Part shown: in pieces, positions 45,380 to 58,199 of the stretch
How positions within the stretch are numbered: position 1 is the first letter of the stretch
Layout: each line of letters opens with the position of its first letter
NCBI GenBank assembly: GCA_004026145.2
Contig: CP034975.1
Coordinates: forward strand, 20,588,213-20,652,212
Direction of reading: 5' to 3'
Origin: Takifugu bimaculatus
Taxonomy: Eukaryota > Chordata > Actinopteri > Tetraodontiformes > Tetraodontidae
Length of the DNA stretch: 64,000 bases
Translations under genes and position numbers: made by a program
The notes under the pieces: generated by a model
Databases searched by the model: none
What the model was told of the DNA's origin: nothing
Seen by the model: only the letters and a program-made list of their open reading frames with translations

Positions 45380-47225
45380 CCAGGAAGCCACAGCTCAGCA
45401 GACTGTGGTGGGAGGTGCCTGATGAAGGATCTTGGGATGGATTCAGCATAAGTAGACAGACTCAGGTCTATCTGTATGTGCAAAACTTGAACTTTCACTT
45501 GGACTTAAGTCCAGTTGTGGCTTGAATTATCGCTGATCAGAGGCTTAAAGGTAGATGATGTCATCACTATGCGCCTACTACCCTTTCTGTCATGCATTAT
45601 CATCCATGTGGGCTCTTCCCTTAGTCTTGTGATTGTTTCATTCTCCCTGTAATCTAATGTAATTATGTAATTTAGAGCCATTTCACTGGTTGTTAAAGAC
45701 AATGCATCGTTAATTTATTGAATGTACAGTTTCAATGACAGTGGCTTATGTGCGTGTGTGAGTGTGTTTGTGGAATCATACCGTTTACATGGAGGATAAC
45801 TTGAGGTTCAGACTTCATCAACTGAATACCTGTCAAGCCTTCAAAGTGCTGTTAACAATAGATATGCATAAAAACACACAGTGACCGTTAGCATAGCAGC
45901 AGGGCTCGAACTGAGGTCCAGACTGAGTTCTCGTGGGGTTCACAGTCCGACTGTTTCTGTATTCTGTGTCATTGTACTGGTTTGAAAGCAGCTTGTTACA
46001 AAGACACTGGCTTTGACCTTTTAATCATATCGTTTGTTTCAAAAGACAATACAGACAAACTTGAAATGAAAATTGAATGTTTTGGGAGTATTTTTTTTCC
46101 CACTGGATATCCGTCTTCTTGCGAATTACACACAATTGTTATCATTTTGGTCAATCTCAAATGTATACTGTTATTGTGATTCCCTAGGATGGTTTAACAA
46201 GTGTTCTAAAAAAAAAGAAACCTGCTTTAATAACAAACTTTATACCCTCTCTTTCATAATTATGCAAGCAAATTTTAACTGCTCAAATTTCGGTGATATT
46301 GAATGTGTAGTTAGATTAATTTATCCAGCAGCCACAATTTAGGAAATATGTAATTAAGATTTCAGAATTGAAAGAACACAAGTGATTAGAGTTTTCTAAA
46401 AGTATCACGATTTTCTTTTTCAAAAATCAGTTTTTGCTTTAAATTCCATCATTATAAATTAAAGAATCATTGTCTAAACGCTGTTCAATGTTGTTGCATT
46501 ATCATTAAAGTACCGGTAGATGGCGCTCTTTGGCCAAAGGGAGACAGAGCTCACTGGGAGTTGTACAGTCTGAACTGGTCAGGAACCAGATGACCTTATC
46601 ACTCTTACACAAACATCCACATAGACGCGCTGGATTCAACGCCTCAAAAAGAAATACAGGCAAATCATTATTGCTTCTGTTTGTCTTGTTGCCCTTGGCA
46701 ACAAGGCTGTGATGTTAACCAGCCCAGACTGTGGGCCACTGAGCTGTGGCTGGCAGCTCATATGCACACAGGAAATGGGTGTGAGCTTTAGTCAACGGTG
46801 AAGCTAATGTGCTCAATAAGGTACTGGTGTGTGTTGTGAGCATGGTAATGGAGAAATCACATTTCAGCATCTAAAATATCCTCAACACGATATCTCCTGC
46901 ATCATACGCACTGATATCCAGCTGTTGTGCAGCAGCGGGGAATAGATAATCACTGGAATTAGATAATCATCTGACAGAACACTTCAGGAGCAGCTGTTGG
47001 ATTGGAGTTAAACTTGAAATGGGACATCAGACAGTTACAGGTCAATAGAATGAGCAGCGAATCAAATGGAAGAAATAGCCCTCATTTTTGATCACAGTCT
47101 CTTCGGTGTCTTGTTGACTGTAGTAAGCCCTCTTCATTGATAATCTGATTTTGGGTAATCAAAATGAGTTCATTTATCGTAAATAATTAAAATTGTTAAG
47201 GCACATTTACAAATAGACATGGGCT
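45380..47225. other. adap1 3' flank, no gene recognised
   Basis: Presumably holds the adap1 3' UTR; ATTAAA words occur near 46,458 and 46,505 but no canonical AATAAA was identified with confidence. No other exon was seen. Confidence 0.4.
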
Positions 47226-47231
47226 GTGGAT

Positions 47232-47465
47232 GTTGGATGGATGGATGGATGGATGGATGGATGGATGGATGGATGGATGGATGGATGGATAGGTGGGTGG
47301 ATGGATGGATGGATGGATGGATGGATGGATGGATGGATGGATGGATGGATGGATGGATGGATGGATGGATGGATGGATAGGTGGGTGGGTGGATGGATGG
47401 ATGGATGGATGGATGGATGGATGGATGGATGGATAGGTGGTTGTGTGGGTGGATGGAGGGATGGG
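47232..47465. repeat. (GGAT)n array with higher-order spacers
   Basis: About 230 bp of GGAT (read ATGG) tetranucleotides in three blocks. Each block is closed by a variant spacer containing ATAGGTGG and GTGG units (near 47,289, 47,377 and 47,431). The long open frames on both strands here come purely from the 4-bp periodicity. Confidence 0.97.
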
Positions 47466-47739
47466 TAGGTTTCAGTGGAACACAACATTGTTTAAATCAG
47501 ACGTTATTTGACTCTGATGTTGTCACAAATTCCAATAATTAATTTGTTTTAAATAAAGGGGTGCAAACCTGAGATAAGGGTAACAAGTGTGTTGGACACA
47601 TTTACACTCTTTTAGAACACTATACTGTACAGGTCAAACTCTCCCCAAACTTGTCCCCTCCCCAAAAAATTAAACAGGTTACGTTCTGATCCAATATCCA
47701 GTTTTTGTAAAAAGAATTAGTTTTTTTGGTTTTTGACGT

Positions 47740-49933
47740 TCAGGGTTTAGTGAGTGTCGTGTAAATTGGTTGCTCCCAACCAGATGGAGGGCTGTGCGAA
47801 GGTGGGGCCAAGGCCAGGCTGTTGATGAGCGGTGTGGCATAGGACACACAGGAAGGGTGGAAGTACGGGTGCTGATACAGAGGAGGAACGTAACCAGAGA
47901 TGGCGCTGAAAAAACTAGAACTCTGTAGATCAGAATAGTCAGGTGGGCGGGTGGAGGATGGGGAAGAAGCGGAAGAGGGACAAACGGATGAACCTGGGGT
48001 GCACTGAGGTTGAAGGGGTAGAGGAGGCGATGTGCATGAGCCACTGTGGTGATCTGGGCTCATCTGCTCAGTTTTAACCTGAGGTTTTCGGGTGGTGGTG
48101 TCCTTGGAAAGAGTTGGCTTGTCACAAGAAGGCATTCCAGTCAAAGTAGGACTTTTTCGTGTGCAAGTGGGAATGGAGTGAGAGTGGATATTGGGTAAGA
48201 TGAATGCTCCAGGAGGGTTGAGATATCCGTGGCCGGTATCTGATGGAGGGAGAGCTGTGGATCCATGGCTGTTTGGTGTGAGGTACTGGTCAAACTCATG
48301 CACGTCAAATCCGTCGATGGTCCCGATGACGTCAGTACTGAGGTCTGAGATGTCTACATTACTGAAGTCAATGTTCTGACGGCTGGTTGGAGGAATAGAG
48401 CCACCGTCCGAAGGTCGGTGAACCTCACGTTTGGTTCCCATGTGAACATCAGTTTTTGGTGTACTAGGAGGTGTTGGAGGTCCATTAGATTGACCTGGAA
48501 ACCAGAAATACAGAAATCAACTGATAAGCAAAAATAACAATGAGCTGCCTCTAAAAGAAACCGTGGGTTGTGGTTCTACCGGCCCTGTCCTGATGGTAAT
48601 AGCTGTGTACTTCTCCAGCAGATGGCGGCTTCATTGTTGTTTCTTTTTCACACAAACCATCCTGCTGCTGTGTTGATCCGGGTCTGCAGTCCCCTTCACC
48701 CACTTTGGTCACCTTACGCCTCCGAGGCTGGTATTTATAATCCGGATAGGTTTTCTTGTGCTGCATCCTCAGTCTATCAGCCTCTTCAATGAAGGGGCGC
48801 TTCTCTGTTTCAGTGAGAAGTCTGACAAAAAAGAGAGGAATGAGCCAGTGATAGATGTAGAAAATGTCCACTAAGAGCCAAGTCATCTGAAGCCCCTTGG
48901 ATTTCCAGCTACTTTTAATACCCGGGCTGACCAGCAGATAGTGTTTTCTTTGTCAAAAGTGTTAATGACGTCACCGCGTTTCTGAATCCAATCTACACCA
49001 ATTTATTTATAATCTGGAACAATTAATATTTTCAGGAAGACACTGTTGTACCAAGGTTTAAAGATGAAGAAGATTATTTGTACACATTAACTTTTCACAT
49101 TTTAGAATTCAGACTTAAGAGCTTGCTCATCCAATAAATTTAAGCTTCTATAACCCAATTAAACACGTTTGATTGTAATATTTATACCCATGGAACAATT
49201 TAACTGCGGCATTTGCGTTTTCTTACACCAAAGATGTCGGATTTGGGATGATTATCCCAAATTTGAAGTGTTTTTAAGTATTCTCGTTCCCCAACTTTGT
49301 TGAAGGTTGCAAGGGAAACAATTTTCAATTTCAAAGTCGATGTGTAAAGTCTAGGATTTAGATTTCAATTTGGGAGGCAATCCTGTATTCATTTGTTTTA
49401 CTAAATCTTTCAATTTGAATTCAAATGTGACGAATTTGGCCTCTGAAATTCGGTTTCTACACTGGATAACCTTTAATTGTTCTTGTCCAAGGATGTTTTG
49501 TATAGGAGCCAACATGCATTTGGGTTAGTTGCATTGGTACCCACCGCCACAGTTTCCCTAAGGTCTTGCTGAGCTCGGCATTGTGCAGATGAGGATATTG
49601 GTCTGCCAACTTCTTGCGCGCAGCCTGTGCCCACACCATGAATGCGTTCATCGGTCGCTTCACATGAGGTTTGTTCTTCAGCCCTCTTTCCCCGGGAGCG
49701 GACACGGCGACCAGCGACCAGTCATAACCCTTCAGGACTTGCGACACCGCGTCGCGGATGCAGACTGGGAAGCGATCTTCTGCGCTGCTCGGAGACCTCT
49801 GCGTAATAACTCCAGCGGAGTCCGACTTGTCTTTATCATTGGGAAACTCGGAATCAGATGCACTTTGGGACATGGAGGCTTGAGTTCCAGGACTCGGTGG
49901 ACTGTATGTCAGGGAGTGACACTCTTCTTTCAT
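47740..49933 (-). CDS. sox8: SoxE transcription factor SOX8
   Basis: SOX8 is a SoxE-group HMG-box activator in neural crest, glia and gonad. Exons on the minus strand: 49,545-49,933; 48,580-48,821; 47,740-48,494, together 461 residues. Order of regions: acidic Ser-rich N-terminus ([15 protein letters not shown]), the SoxE dimerisation segment [19 protein letters not shown] (54-72), the HMG box from about 90 ([45 protein letters not shown]), a [11 protein letters not shown] motif, [21 protein letters not shown], and a Ser/Pro-rich transactivation tail ending YTTLTKP. The intron positions in the box match the SoxE pattern. SOX8 rather than SOX9 or SOX10 is supported by lmf1 as the divergent neighbour, as in human 16p13.3. 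Met at 49,933 was chosen by comparison with SOX8/9, but the frame stays open to a Met at 50,116. Confidence 0.94.
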
Positions 49934-50696
49934 TTTAGAAGGCAAAACACAAATCTGAATAGGATTTCCTTGAAAAAATGTCTTTCCAAAAAGAGGAATT
50001 CTGGTAATCTCGTTTTTACGTAGTCTAAATTTGCCATCCCTGTCCAGGGCGCCCCTGCGCAGCCAGGCACAGTTTGAGCAGTCTGACAACACTGGAACTC
50101 TCTTCAGGACACGCATTTCTCCGCCTCCTATTTGCTATTGGCGTTTGCTAAGCATTTGATATGAAGAAGTAATTTATAATTTAATATCAACACTGAAAAG
50201 CTACGCACATGCCCATTCTAATTGATTTTATACAACCGTTTGTATAAACATATAACATGCAGTTTTTATTAGAATAGGCCTATATATAAATGTCTAACAA
50301 CGAATAAAGTGATCATTTCATTCATGGTCCAAAGTAGCAAGACAGTTTAATCAATCAAAATAACAATTATACTGATGATAATACTAGAATATTCGTTTTC
50401 TTACTATCATTATGAGACGTAGTAGTATTGTGTTAAATTGAATGGCTGTTACTTTTTCATAGTTATAGGCATATTAAACTATACCTGATGTCCATGTAAA
50501 AGAAAAATTGAAATTTTGTTTTGGAATTGGAGGAAAAAATAAGTAATAATAATAGAATATAAAATAATTAGTATAAACTTACATCTAAACTTAAATCATA
50601 GTTGTGTCAAAACTTTTATTAACTGCTTCTAGTTTTATATGGTTTAGAAGCTCTACTTCCTGATGTATTTGTCACGTGACCATAACTTCCGGGAAC
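49934..50696. promoter_or_regulatory. divergent promoter region sox8 / lmf1
   Basis: 763 bp separate the start codons of sox8 (-) and lmf1 (+). The lmf1 side holds a palindromic E-box GTCACGTGAC at 50,671-50,680 and an ETS-like ACTTCCGGG at 50,685-50,693, only a few bases before the lmf1 ATG. The sox8 side holds the sox8 5' UTR. The centre is AT-rich. Confidence 0.6.
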
Positions 50697-53600
50697 ATGG
50701 CGGTGACCTGTAACAGCACCGATGGTACTGTGAGGAAAAGACATGTCGACAGCAGTAAAACGGAGGAGAAGCAAGGTGGTATTAGTGATGGACGTGGAGA
50801 AAAATACAGCAAAAACGGAGATAGGAAAGAAACATCAGTTCAGCCTTTACAGACCGGCACCTACTGGCTTACTCGAATCGTTCTTCTGCGTTCTGTTGCA
50901 TTCATTTACTGTAAGTAATTCAATTTATTTTATATACAATTATTTTGGAACTGGAATTGTTTTTATTGTTTTAAAAAGGTAATTGTAGACTTTTATATTT
51001 TCTGGAATGCTTTAGTGTAGGTGATACAATTGTTTTATATTGTGGCGAGCTAGGGTTCTAGGTCGCGGAAGAACTCAGACGCAGACTTCTGCCAACTTAT
51101 TCTGCAGTTCGACTACAGAAAGAGCCACTTTATTAAACACTAACATTGAAAGTTGCAAAATATAACATTTACAACGAACAAAAACAGGATTAACGCCAAC
51201 CTGAGCCCACAGACACACTGCCACAAAGCATGCTGGGGAATCTCCACTCTGACCCTCCCCGACACGCTACAAAATATTTGTCTAAAATACCCCTGTATCA
51301 TAATATTACCCCTGTATCGTAATATTTTGCAGAATATAGATTACAAAGCAAACCTCTAAAGTGCAAACCTTTAGACAAGAACTATTTGCAAGTTGTGACA
51401 AAATGCATTTCATTCCCTAACAATCTGCAAAAAGAGTGACTACATTTTAAAGAGACATAGTGAAATGGCACTTTTCTGCATTCAGTTGCATTGTAAATTC
51501 TACTTTCCTCTGCAGTGGTGGCGTTCAGTGTCGCCTACAACCAGAACAAGCAGCTGATTGGCGAGAACGGTCTGATGCCCTCCAAAAGCTACCTCAACAG
51601 CGTTAAGCGCTATGTGGGTGGCAAGATCGGCATGGCTGCCTTCGCATACACGCCGTCCATCCTCTGGCTGTTAGATTGGAGCGATATGGATGCGAACCTA
51701 GACGGCATCGCCGTAGTGGGGATGGCGCTGTCGATGTTTGTCCTGCTGACTGGAATGGCAAATATGGTGATTATGGTGACACTGTGGGTACTTTACCACT
51801 CCCTGGTCAACGTGGGACAGCTATGGTGAGTCTATAACTGTATACAGAGAGGGCCATGACAAACAAGCGTAAGGTTTTCATCAGAAATGCTTGTTTTATA
51901 ATTACTGTATAAACTAATTGCTATTGGGACTGTCCTGCTGCCCATTAAATGTCACATGTAATTCCTATCAAATCATTATTCTAATTTCATTAATTTCATT
52001 GGTTTCCTTTCAACGTCATTACTCTAGGTGTCAAATATTGAAAATTAATTCTAAATTCCTCTAATTCTAGGTACTCTTTTGGTAAGTGAACTCCACTGTC
52101 CACAACCAGAGCTTCTTGATTTCCAACTATTCAAGAATTCCTCATTATTCCAACGATTTCCAACGTTCACCTCCATCACATAGAAGACATACTTTTGAGG
52201 CAAAGCATTTGTGTGAAGAGCCACTCAGGTTTGGCTGTCATTTTAAGTTGTCAAGCGTGGAATTAGTATAGTAAATTCAATCATGTTAAACGTTCAGACT
52301 CGGACAAATCTCAGTATTCTAATGTTGCTTTAGTGGTTTTTAGCCAGATCAGACGCACATTCTGTTCAGCCAACTTCAGCTTTATATTGTCGGCCTCCGT
52401 TGTTTACTATTTCCTAAATTATCCAAACGTGAGTCTAAAAGGAGGTCAGAAAGAATATAAATGGGCTGCTTTGCCCAGGGATAGCTGGTAGAGATGCCAG
52501 GCCAGTGTCTGTGGTTTGGAGCTGTTGATTCTATTAGTCATTATTTGCTTCCTCCCTAGCTCTGTTTTGGACCTTGAAGCTGACACAGCAGCCTGAGCAT
52601 CTCTGATTACTCACAAGTCTAGACTAAGAACCAAATTCCGTGGTTCATTTGTTACTGTCAAGAAAAAAACTTAATGTTAGTGTCTCTGAGGTTCAATTAA
52701 CCATCGACAAGTCATCTCGCGCTTTCTCTTGGATCATTTATGTGATTATTATGTGTCAAAGTGGTCTGTTTTCTTTTATGAATTAAAGGTTGATGGTATT
52801 GATTGAGCAGTAGGAGTTAAACTATTCACTCTTCTGTGGAATGTATTTTTCTTTAATACTAATGATCCAGTTTTATTTCAGGCTGGGAGAGCCAGCTGCT
52901 GGAGACCGGATTTCTCGCCATTTTCCTGTGTCCCTTGTGGACTCTGTCCAAGGTGCCCCGTCGCTGCTCCCCCTCCCTGATCAGCATCTGGACTTTCAGG
53001 TGGCTCATTGTTCGGATCATGTTAGGAGCGGTACGTAGCATCATTCACAGATACCAGACTTAATCACCACCTGATCATTCAAGTGTTAATTTTAATGGGG
53101 CGCTATTACAATAGTGCATTTATTTGTGCATGTAACTTGTTCACCTGTCAGAGTCTAATGTTTATTGCAATGCACCTGAAATATTGAGGAATCGGGAGCT
53201 TCGCCCCGACCAAGAAATGATTCAGGTGTTCTGGAACTGGAAATGGTGGTAGGAAGGTTGAACATTCAGGATGATGGATTCAGATGCAGAATGTCTGAAC
53301 CAGCAAATCAAACAAACAAAGAAACCAAATAAGTTGATTTTGAAGCAAGAGAGGGTTTTACCAATATATTGAGATATATTTTGACCGGCTGTTAATCAGA
53401 TCCTCCTGGAATATTGAGTGTGTCTTGCTCTGCTTGGAATTGCTAACATTTCAGGGTCTCATGACTGAATTCGATCAGCAACTTTTGCCATCATCTGAAC
53501 TGCCAGCAGCTGAAGCAAATAGCCAAGCTCATTATCATAATGAAATGTCCTGCTTTTCCTAAATCTGGTTAGAGGGGTCGGCAGTCAATTCCTTCCACAT

Positions 53601-56600
53601 TCCATCGCAACCACGTGGCAGTCTGAAGTGTCAATATTGACAGTCTCATGCCCCGGATAGCAGCAGTATTTACTTAGCTCATTTGGTGAAAAACAGACTG
53701 AGACACAACAGAAGGCACATTTATTTTTTAGTGGGTTTCATCAGTTTAGTGTATTTTTTTTAAATATTTAATACGTGAAAGTGTGTTTTTTCTTATGGAA
53801 GAAGCATCTATGTTTTAGTCTGGCTTGAGTAAACAGATATATTACATCCTTTTTAGAAATCAATGTCTTTGTTCTGGTGAGAGGTGCATCAGTACCTCTG
53901 TACACCTGGAATCAGACTGACACAAGATAAGATTGTTTCATAAGAAAAGTTTAAAAGGGATTCATTCATTTCATTCCGGTTCAAACATGGCAAAGGCAGG
54001 GTTATGACATTAATGTGACATGACTGCTAGCAGAAGTGGCTCACAGCTGACAGGAGCAACAGGACGACATCTGACCCGGGAGGATCTCTGCTCACATTCA
54101 GCCCAAGACTGCAGGAAACGAAACCAGATACTTTGTAAACTCAGAGAAACAGAATGTTCCTCAATAGCTCAATCTACAAAGAACAAATGTTCTTGTAATT
54201 GAGCACTCAGTTGCTTAAAAGCAACACTTAAAGAATTCTCAAAGACCTGTTATTTTCTTGTCTGAGGTTTTAGCCTTTTCATCTTATGACAAGACTTGTG
54301 TGATGAAGTGCAGTAAACACATTTGAGTGTGTTCTGTCATTTTCCAGGGCCTCATTAAAATCCGTGGTGACAAATGCTGGAGAGAACTGACCTGCATGGA
54401 CTACCACTACGAGGTGTGTTCCTGCCCAGATTATTAATATTTGTGCTTTATAATGAAATATTTTTTTTCACCCTGTGAAGTAAAAAGAGGACTTCACACC
54501 AGGTGATTCTTTACAGGAACCTGAAGCTGTGTGTAGAGACTCCCTCAGTCAGCCTCTGACATAGATCATTCTGTCTACAGTCCCTGTTAATTTTCCACTG
54601 TGGGATATTGAGCATCTCTGCAGTCCATCTCCTGTAATTGGCACAGATGGGAATACACTAGCTCCTTTAGAGACTCAGTGACTGGAGATGAAGCTTGTAT
54701 TGTCAACATACAGTATTAATACTCACACATTCTGAACTATAGTGGGAATGAGCTATAGTTTCTCTAATTTCATTAGTTCCACCGCATCATTAATATCACT
54801 CTCATTATATTTGTAGTTCGCTTCCTGACTTGGGGATATTGATAAAAAGGTAGAAGGCTCCTAGTCCAAGGTAGTTTTCTCTGTCAACTGGACTGTGTTT
54901 CTTCTCTTTTGAAGACATTTCACCTTCTATCCAGAAGGCTTCTTCAGTTCTGAACTCGCTGGGGACTAGTCACTGTATTCAATTGGACGATTACAAAACC
55001 AGAATAAAATAATTAATACAGCTTTGCTGTGTTTAGGAAGTATTTTCTCCAGTTTCACTGCTCTGTCTCTTGTGATTTAGTGCTCTCCCAGACCTGTAAT
55101 TAGCTTGCAAGAGAGGATCTCATACAGTAATATCTCATGTTGTCAGTCATAGCAGTTTAGTTACTGTTACTAATTAACTGCTAAAACCTTAGATGAGACT
55201 CTGAAACAACTTGACAGGGTTTCATTTCTGGCCATATAACAGAGTTTTACAATATTTTACTGGAGAAATCAATATAGTGTGGAGGTTTATCTGCAGTGGG
55301 TTAATTCCTTGCTTCAAATTTAACTGTCACGATGGTGCTGTTTAGATTTACAGACGTACACGTCCAGGAGTCTGGAAGCCACTGGCGCCAGGTAAAGCCT
55401 TGCTAACACCCCCAGACACAGTGCTCCTTTTCAGAGGAGCTGCAGAAGCTGTCGCCTGTGCGAGACTAGTCGGTGTTTGTTTACTCTGGTACGTTCTCGC
55501 AGTGCAACTAGTTTGCCGACCAGGTGGGGCTGTTTGGTTATATGAGGTGGCACACTCATTGCCTGTGGGTTTCCTGTGTTTTTTTCCCCCTGTAGGTCAA
55601 ATAATCCCCTTTTTGTCCATCTATTTGGATAAAAACAATGAGAGCATAGACTAGCGTGGTTTGTTTTCATTTTCCTACCCACATTTTTTTGAGTTTTGTT
55701 TGTTTTTCAGCTCCTCTGCTGACAGTTTCCATGCTAACACCTCATGCACACACACACTAAACCATTTAAGTGCATTTTATTTTGAAAGGGTCGTTTTTAT
55801 TAAGAAAAAAAAAAGTCACATGGACGTGTGGTTCGATTTTTTTTTTTTTCTGTCCCAGCATTTCACATTTCATGAAAGAAAAATGTAAAGTTGCTATCAA
55901 CTTAAACATCTGAAATATCTCTGTGTCTGTGGCAAAAATCAATCTTCCCTTTTTTTATTCTGTGTCCCCAGACCCAGCCAGTTCCAAACCCCATGTCCTA
56001 CTACATGCACCACTCCCCTTGGTGGTTTCATCGCTTCGAGACCTTGTCCAACCACCTCATTGAGCTCGTCTTCCCTTTCTTCACCTTCTTAGGCAGACGG
56101 ATGTGTATGTTCAATGGAGTGATGCAGATCTTGTTCCAGGTACCGTTATGGCTGGAAGAGAAGCTAAAGGGATATGATGGAACCTTTTCTTGTCATTACT
56201 GAGTTTAGTCTTTAAAAATCTCCAGACAGGATTAATGTTTTCTTTATCTTGAAAAATGCTTTGTAACTCTAACTTTTGCATCCTTTTGTTTGTAATTGTT
56301 TTAGCACCAACTAGACAGTAGTAACATTGAAATACCCGGAAGAAGCCTGATACTAGTTCCTGTGGAACACCAAAACAGGCTTTACAACTAGTTGGAAGGG
56401 TTTTAACACTTTTCTCTGTTGTGTTTTATAATTATTAAAGAATGAAACCAGGAAAGGGCCAACTTCACTTTACCGTGAATCCATTAGGATATATTTGAGG
56501 ACATATTGATGTTTGTGTGATAAATTCACATGTAAGTTTTAGTCTGAAACACAGTCAAGCTGAGCACGACTTTTCCTTTCCTCGATAGGTGGTTCTGATC

Positions 56601-58194
56601 GTGAGCGGGAATCTCAGCTTCCTTAACTGGCTGACCATTGTTCCCAGCCTGGCCTGTTTCGATGATGCATCGCTGGGCTTTCTGTTTGGGTCCAGAGCCA
56701 GGAAGGAAGTTCTTGAGATCCAGCATGAGGCTGCAGCAGGACGCACTCCCAAACCCACCAAAGGTATTCATGCTCTATTTCCTCCCGTGTTTCCTCCATG
56801 TTCAACCTGTTCATTGACCAAAAATCATTTAGTTTTTTAGATTAACCTCTAAGCCAAGAGATGGATTTGTTTGTTTTTATTCTTAATAAACAGTGATCTC
56901 TGTTTATCTCTGTGGACTACTGCAGGTATGCTGACTCGCCGCGTAGTGAACATTTCTCTTGGCATTCTGATTGGTTGCCTGAGCTTTCCTGTGGTGATGA
57001 ATCTACTCAGTTCCAAGCAGGTGATGAACACCTCTTTTGACCCACTGCGTATTGTGAACACCTACGGGGCCTTTGGCAGGTACAGTCAGGAGGCATTGGG
57101 TTCAAAATCATTCTGACTTTTCCCATCAGCACCTTTCAGTTGACCATTTATCTGCGTTTGTATGTAAGCATCACAAAGGAACGGACGGAGGTGATTTTTC
57201 AAGGAACTTCGAGCCAGGATCCCAAGGACCCTGAGGCGGTTTGGGAGGAGTACCAGTTTCGGTGCAAACCAGGAGATGTTTACCGCCGACCGTGTCTCAT
57301 ATCGCCGTACCACTATCGCCTGGACTGGCTAATGTGGTTCGCTGCCTTTCAGGTGAGTTTCAAAAGCAAAAAAAATAAACAAATCACTCGCATTTGAACA
57401 GTTTGGTTTGTGCCTGAGGAGCATGGCATCATGACTCACTGTACCCTTAAAGGAGAATGAAGGATGGATCTGTTGAAAGTCTTCTGCGTTAGCCGGCCTC
57501 CATTGTGTGCTGTTAAATATAGAACGACAGAATTCAGTTTTCTCCCAGATGAAGCCCACCAGAAAATGAGAACACTGGTTTGTTATTTTAATCAAAACTT
57601 GCAACGATTGACAATGAAAACACAGACAAATGTGTATCGTACCAAACAGAACCAGCTCGTACCACATATATACAACAATACTGGGACCCAACGAATGTTG
57701 TAATGGAGTAATCAGTGGGTTTCAGATCAGTTGACAGTTCACTGATTGAGTGTTCATTCTTCGGTGCAATATTTCTGTGTTTACATGAAGACGTATGAGC
57801 AGAGCGAGTGGGTGATCCACATTGCGGGGCGTCTACTGGCCAATGACAGCACACTTCTCTCGCTGCTCGACCAAAATCCTTTTCAAGGCAGAGAAGCTCC
57901 CAGGTAAGCACAGCAGTCCTCATCCTTCTTGACAACACTGCTCACTGGGAATTTCAATTTAAAAAAAAACACACTTTTCACTGACTATGAACCCTCTTCT
58001 TCCTCAGGTGGGTTCGGGGAGAACATTTCAGGTACAAATTCAGTCAGCCGGGCAGTGCTAGTGCAGCACAGGGAAAGTGGTGGCTGAGAAAACGCATTGG
58101 TGCTTACTTCCCTCCATTAAATCTGGAGGGGTTAAGGGGCTACTTCCAGTCCCGGAACTGGCCCCACCCCCACACACACCCGAAAAGGACCTGA
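50697..58194 (+). CDS. lmf1: lipase maturation factor 1
   Basis: LMF1 is a polytopic ER membrane protein needed for folding and dimer assembly of lipoprotein lipase, hepatic lipase and endothelial lipase. Exons: 50,697-50,910; 51,516-51,825; 52,071-52,081; 52,882-53,030; 54,348-54,413; 55,972-56,139; 56,589-56,763; 56,926-57,079; 57,169-57,352; 57,791-57,903; 58,008-58,194. This gives 576 residues (human about 567). Recognised stretches include YNQNKQLIGENGLMP, GWESQLLETGFLAIFLCPLW, GLIKIRGDKCWRELTCMDYH, HHSPWWFHRFETLSNH, LIVSGNLSFLNWLTIVPSLA, RIVNTYGAFGSITKER, CLISPYHYRLDWLMWFAAFQ and PRWVRGEHFRYKFS. Multiple hydrophobic segments fill the first two thirds; the C-terminal part is the soluble lipase-binding domain. 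All sites are GT-AG and all phases agree. Exon 3 is only 11 nt long. Confidence 0.96.
52071..52081 (+). other. lmf1: 11-nt micro-exon of lmf1
   Basis: GTACTCTTTTG between CTAATTCTAG and GTAAGTG. It is required to join W of exon 2 to GWESQ of exon 4 in frame (W-Y-S-F-G). Without it the reading frame shifts. Confidence 0.85.
54874..54945. repeat. lmf1: single arm of the palindromic repeat family, lmf1 intron 5
   Basis: CCAAGGTAGTTTTCTCTGTC and the following CAACTGGACTGTGTTTCTTCTC match the left arm of the insert at 5168. The second arm is absent. Confidence 0.7.
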
Positions 58195-58199
58195 GAAGA

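Noticed and set aside
47207..47488. Long frames on both strands made of IHPS and WMDG units
   Set aside because: They are produced by the GGAT tetranucleotide array; no start context, splice sites or family.
55400..55654. 84-codon hydrophobic frame in lmf1 intron 5
   Set aside because: Not compatible with lmf1 splicing phases, no family resemblance, chance GC-rich patch.
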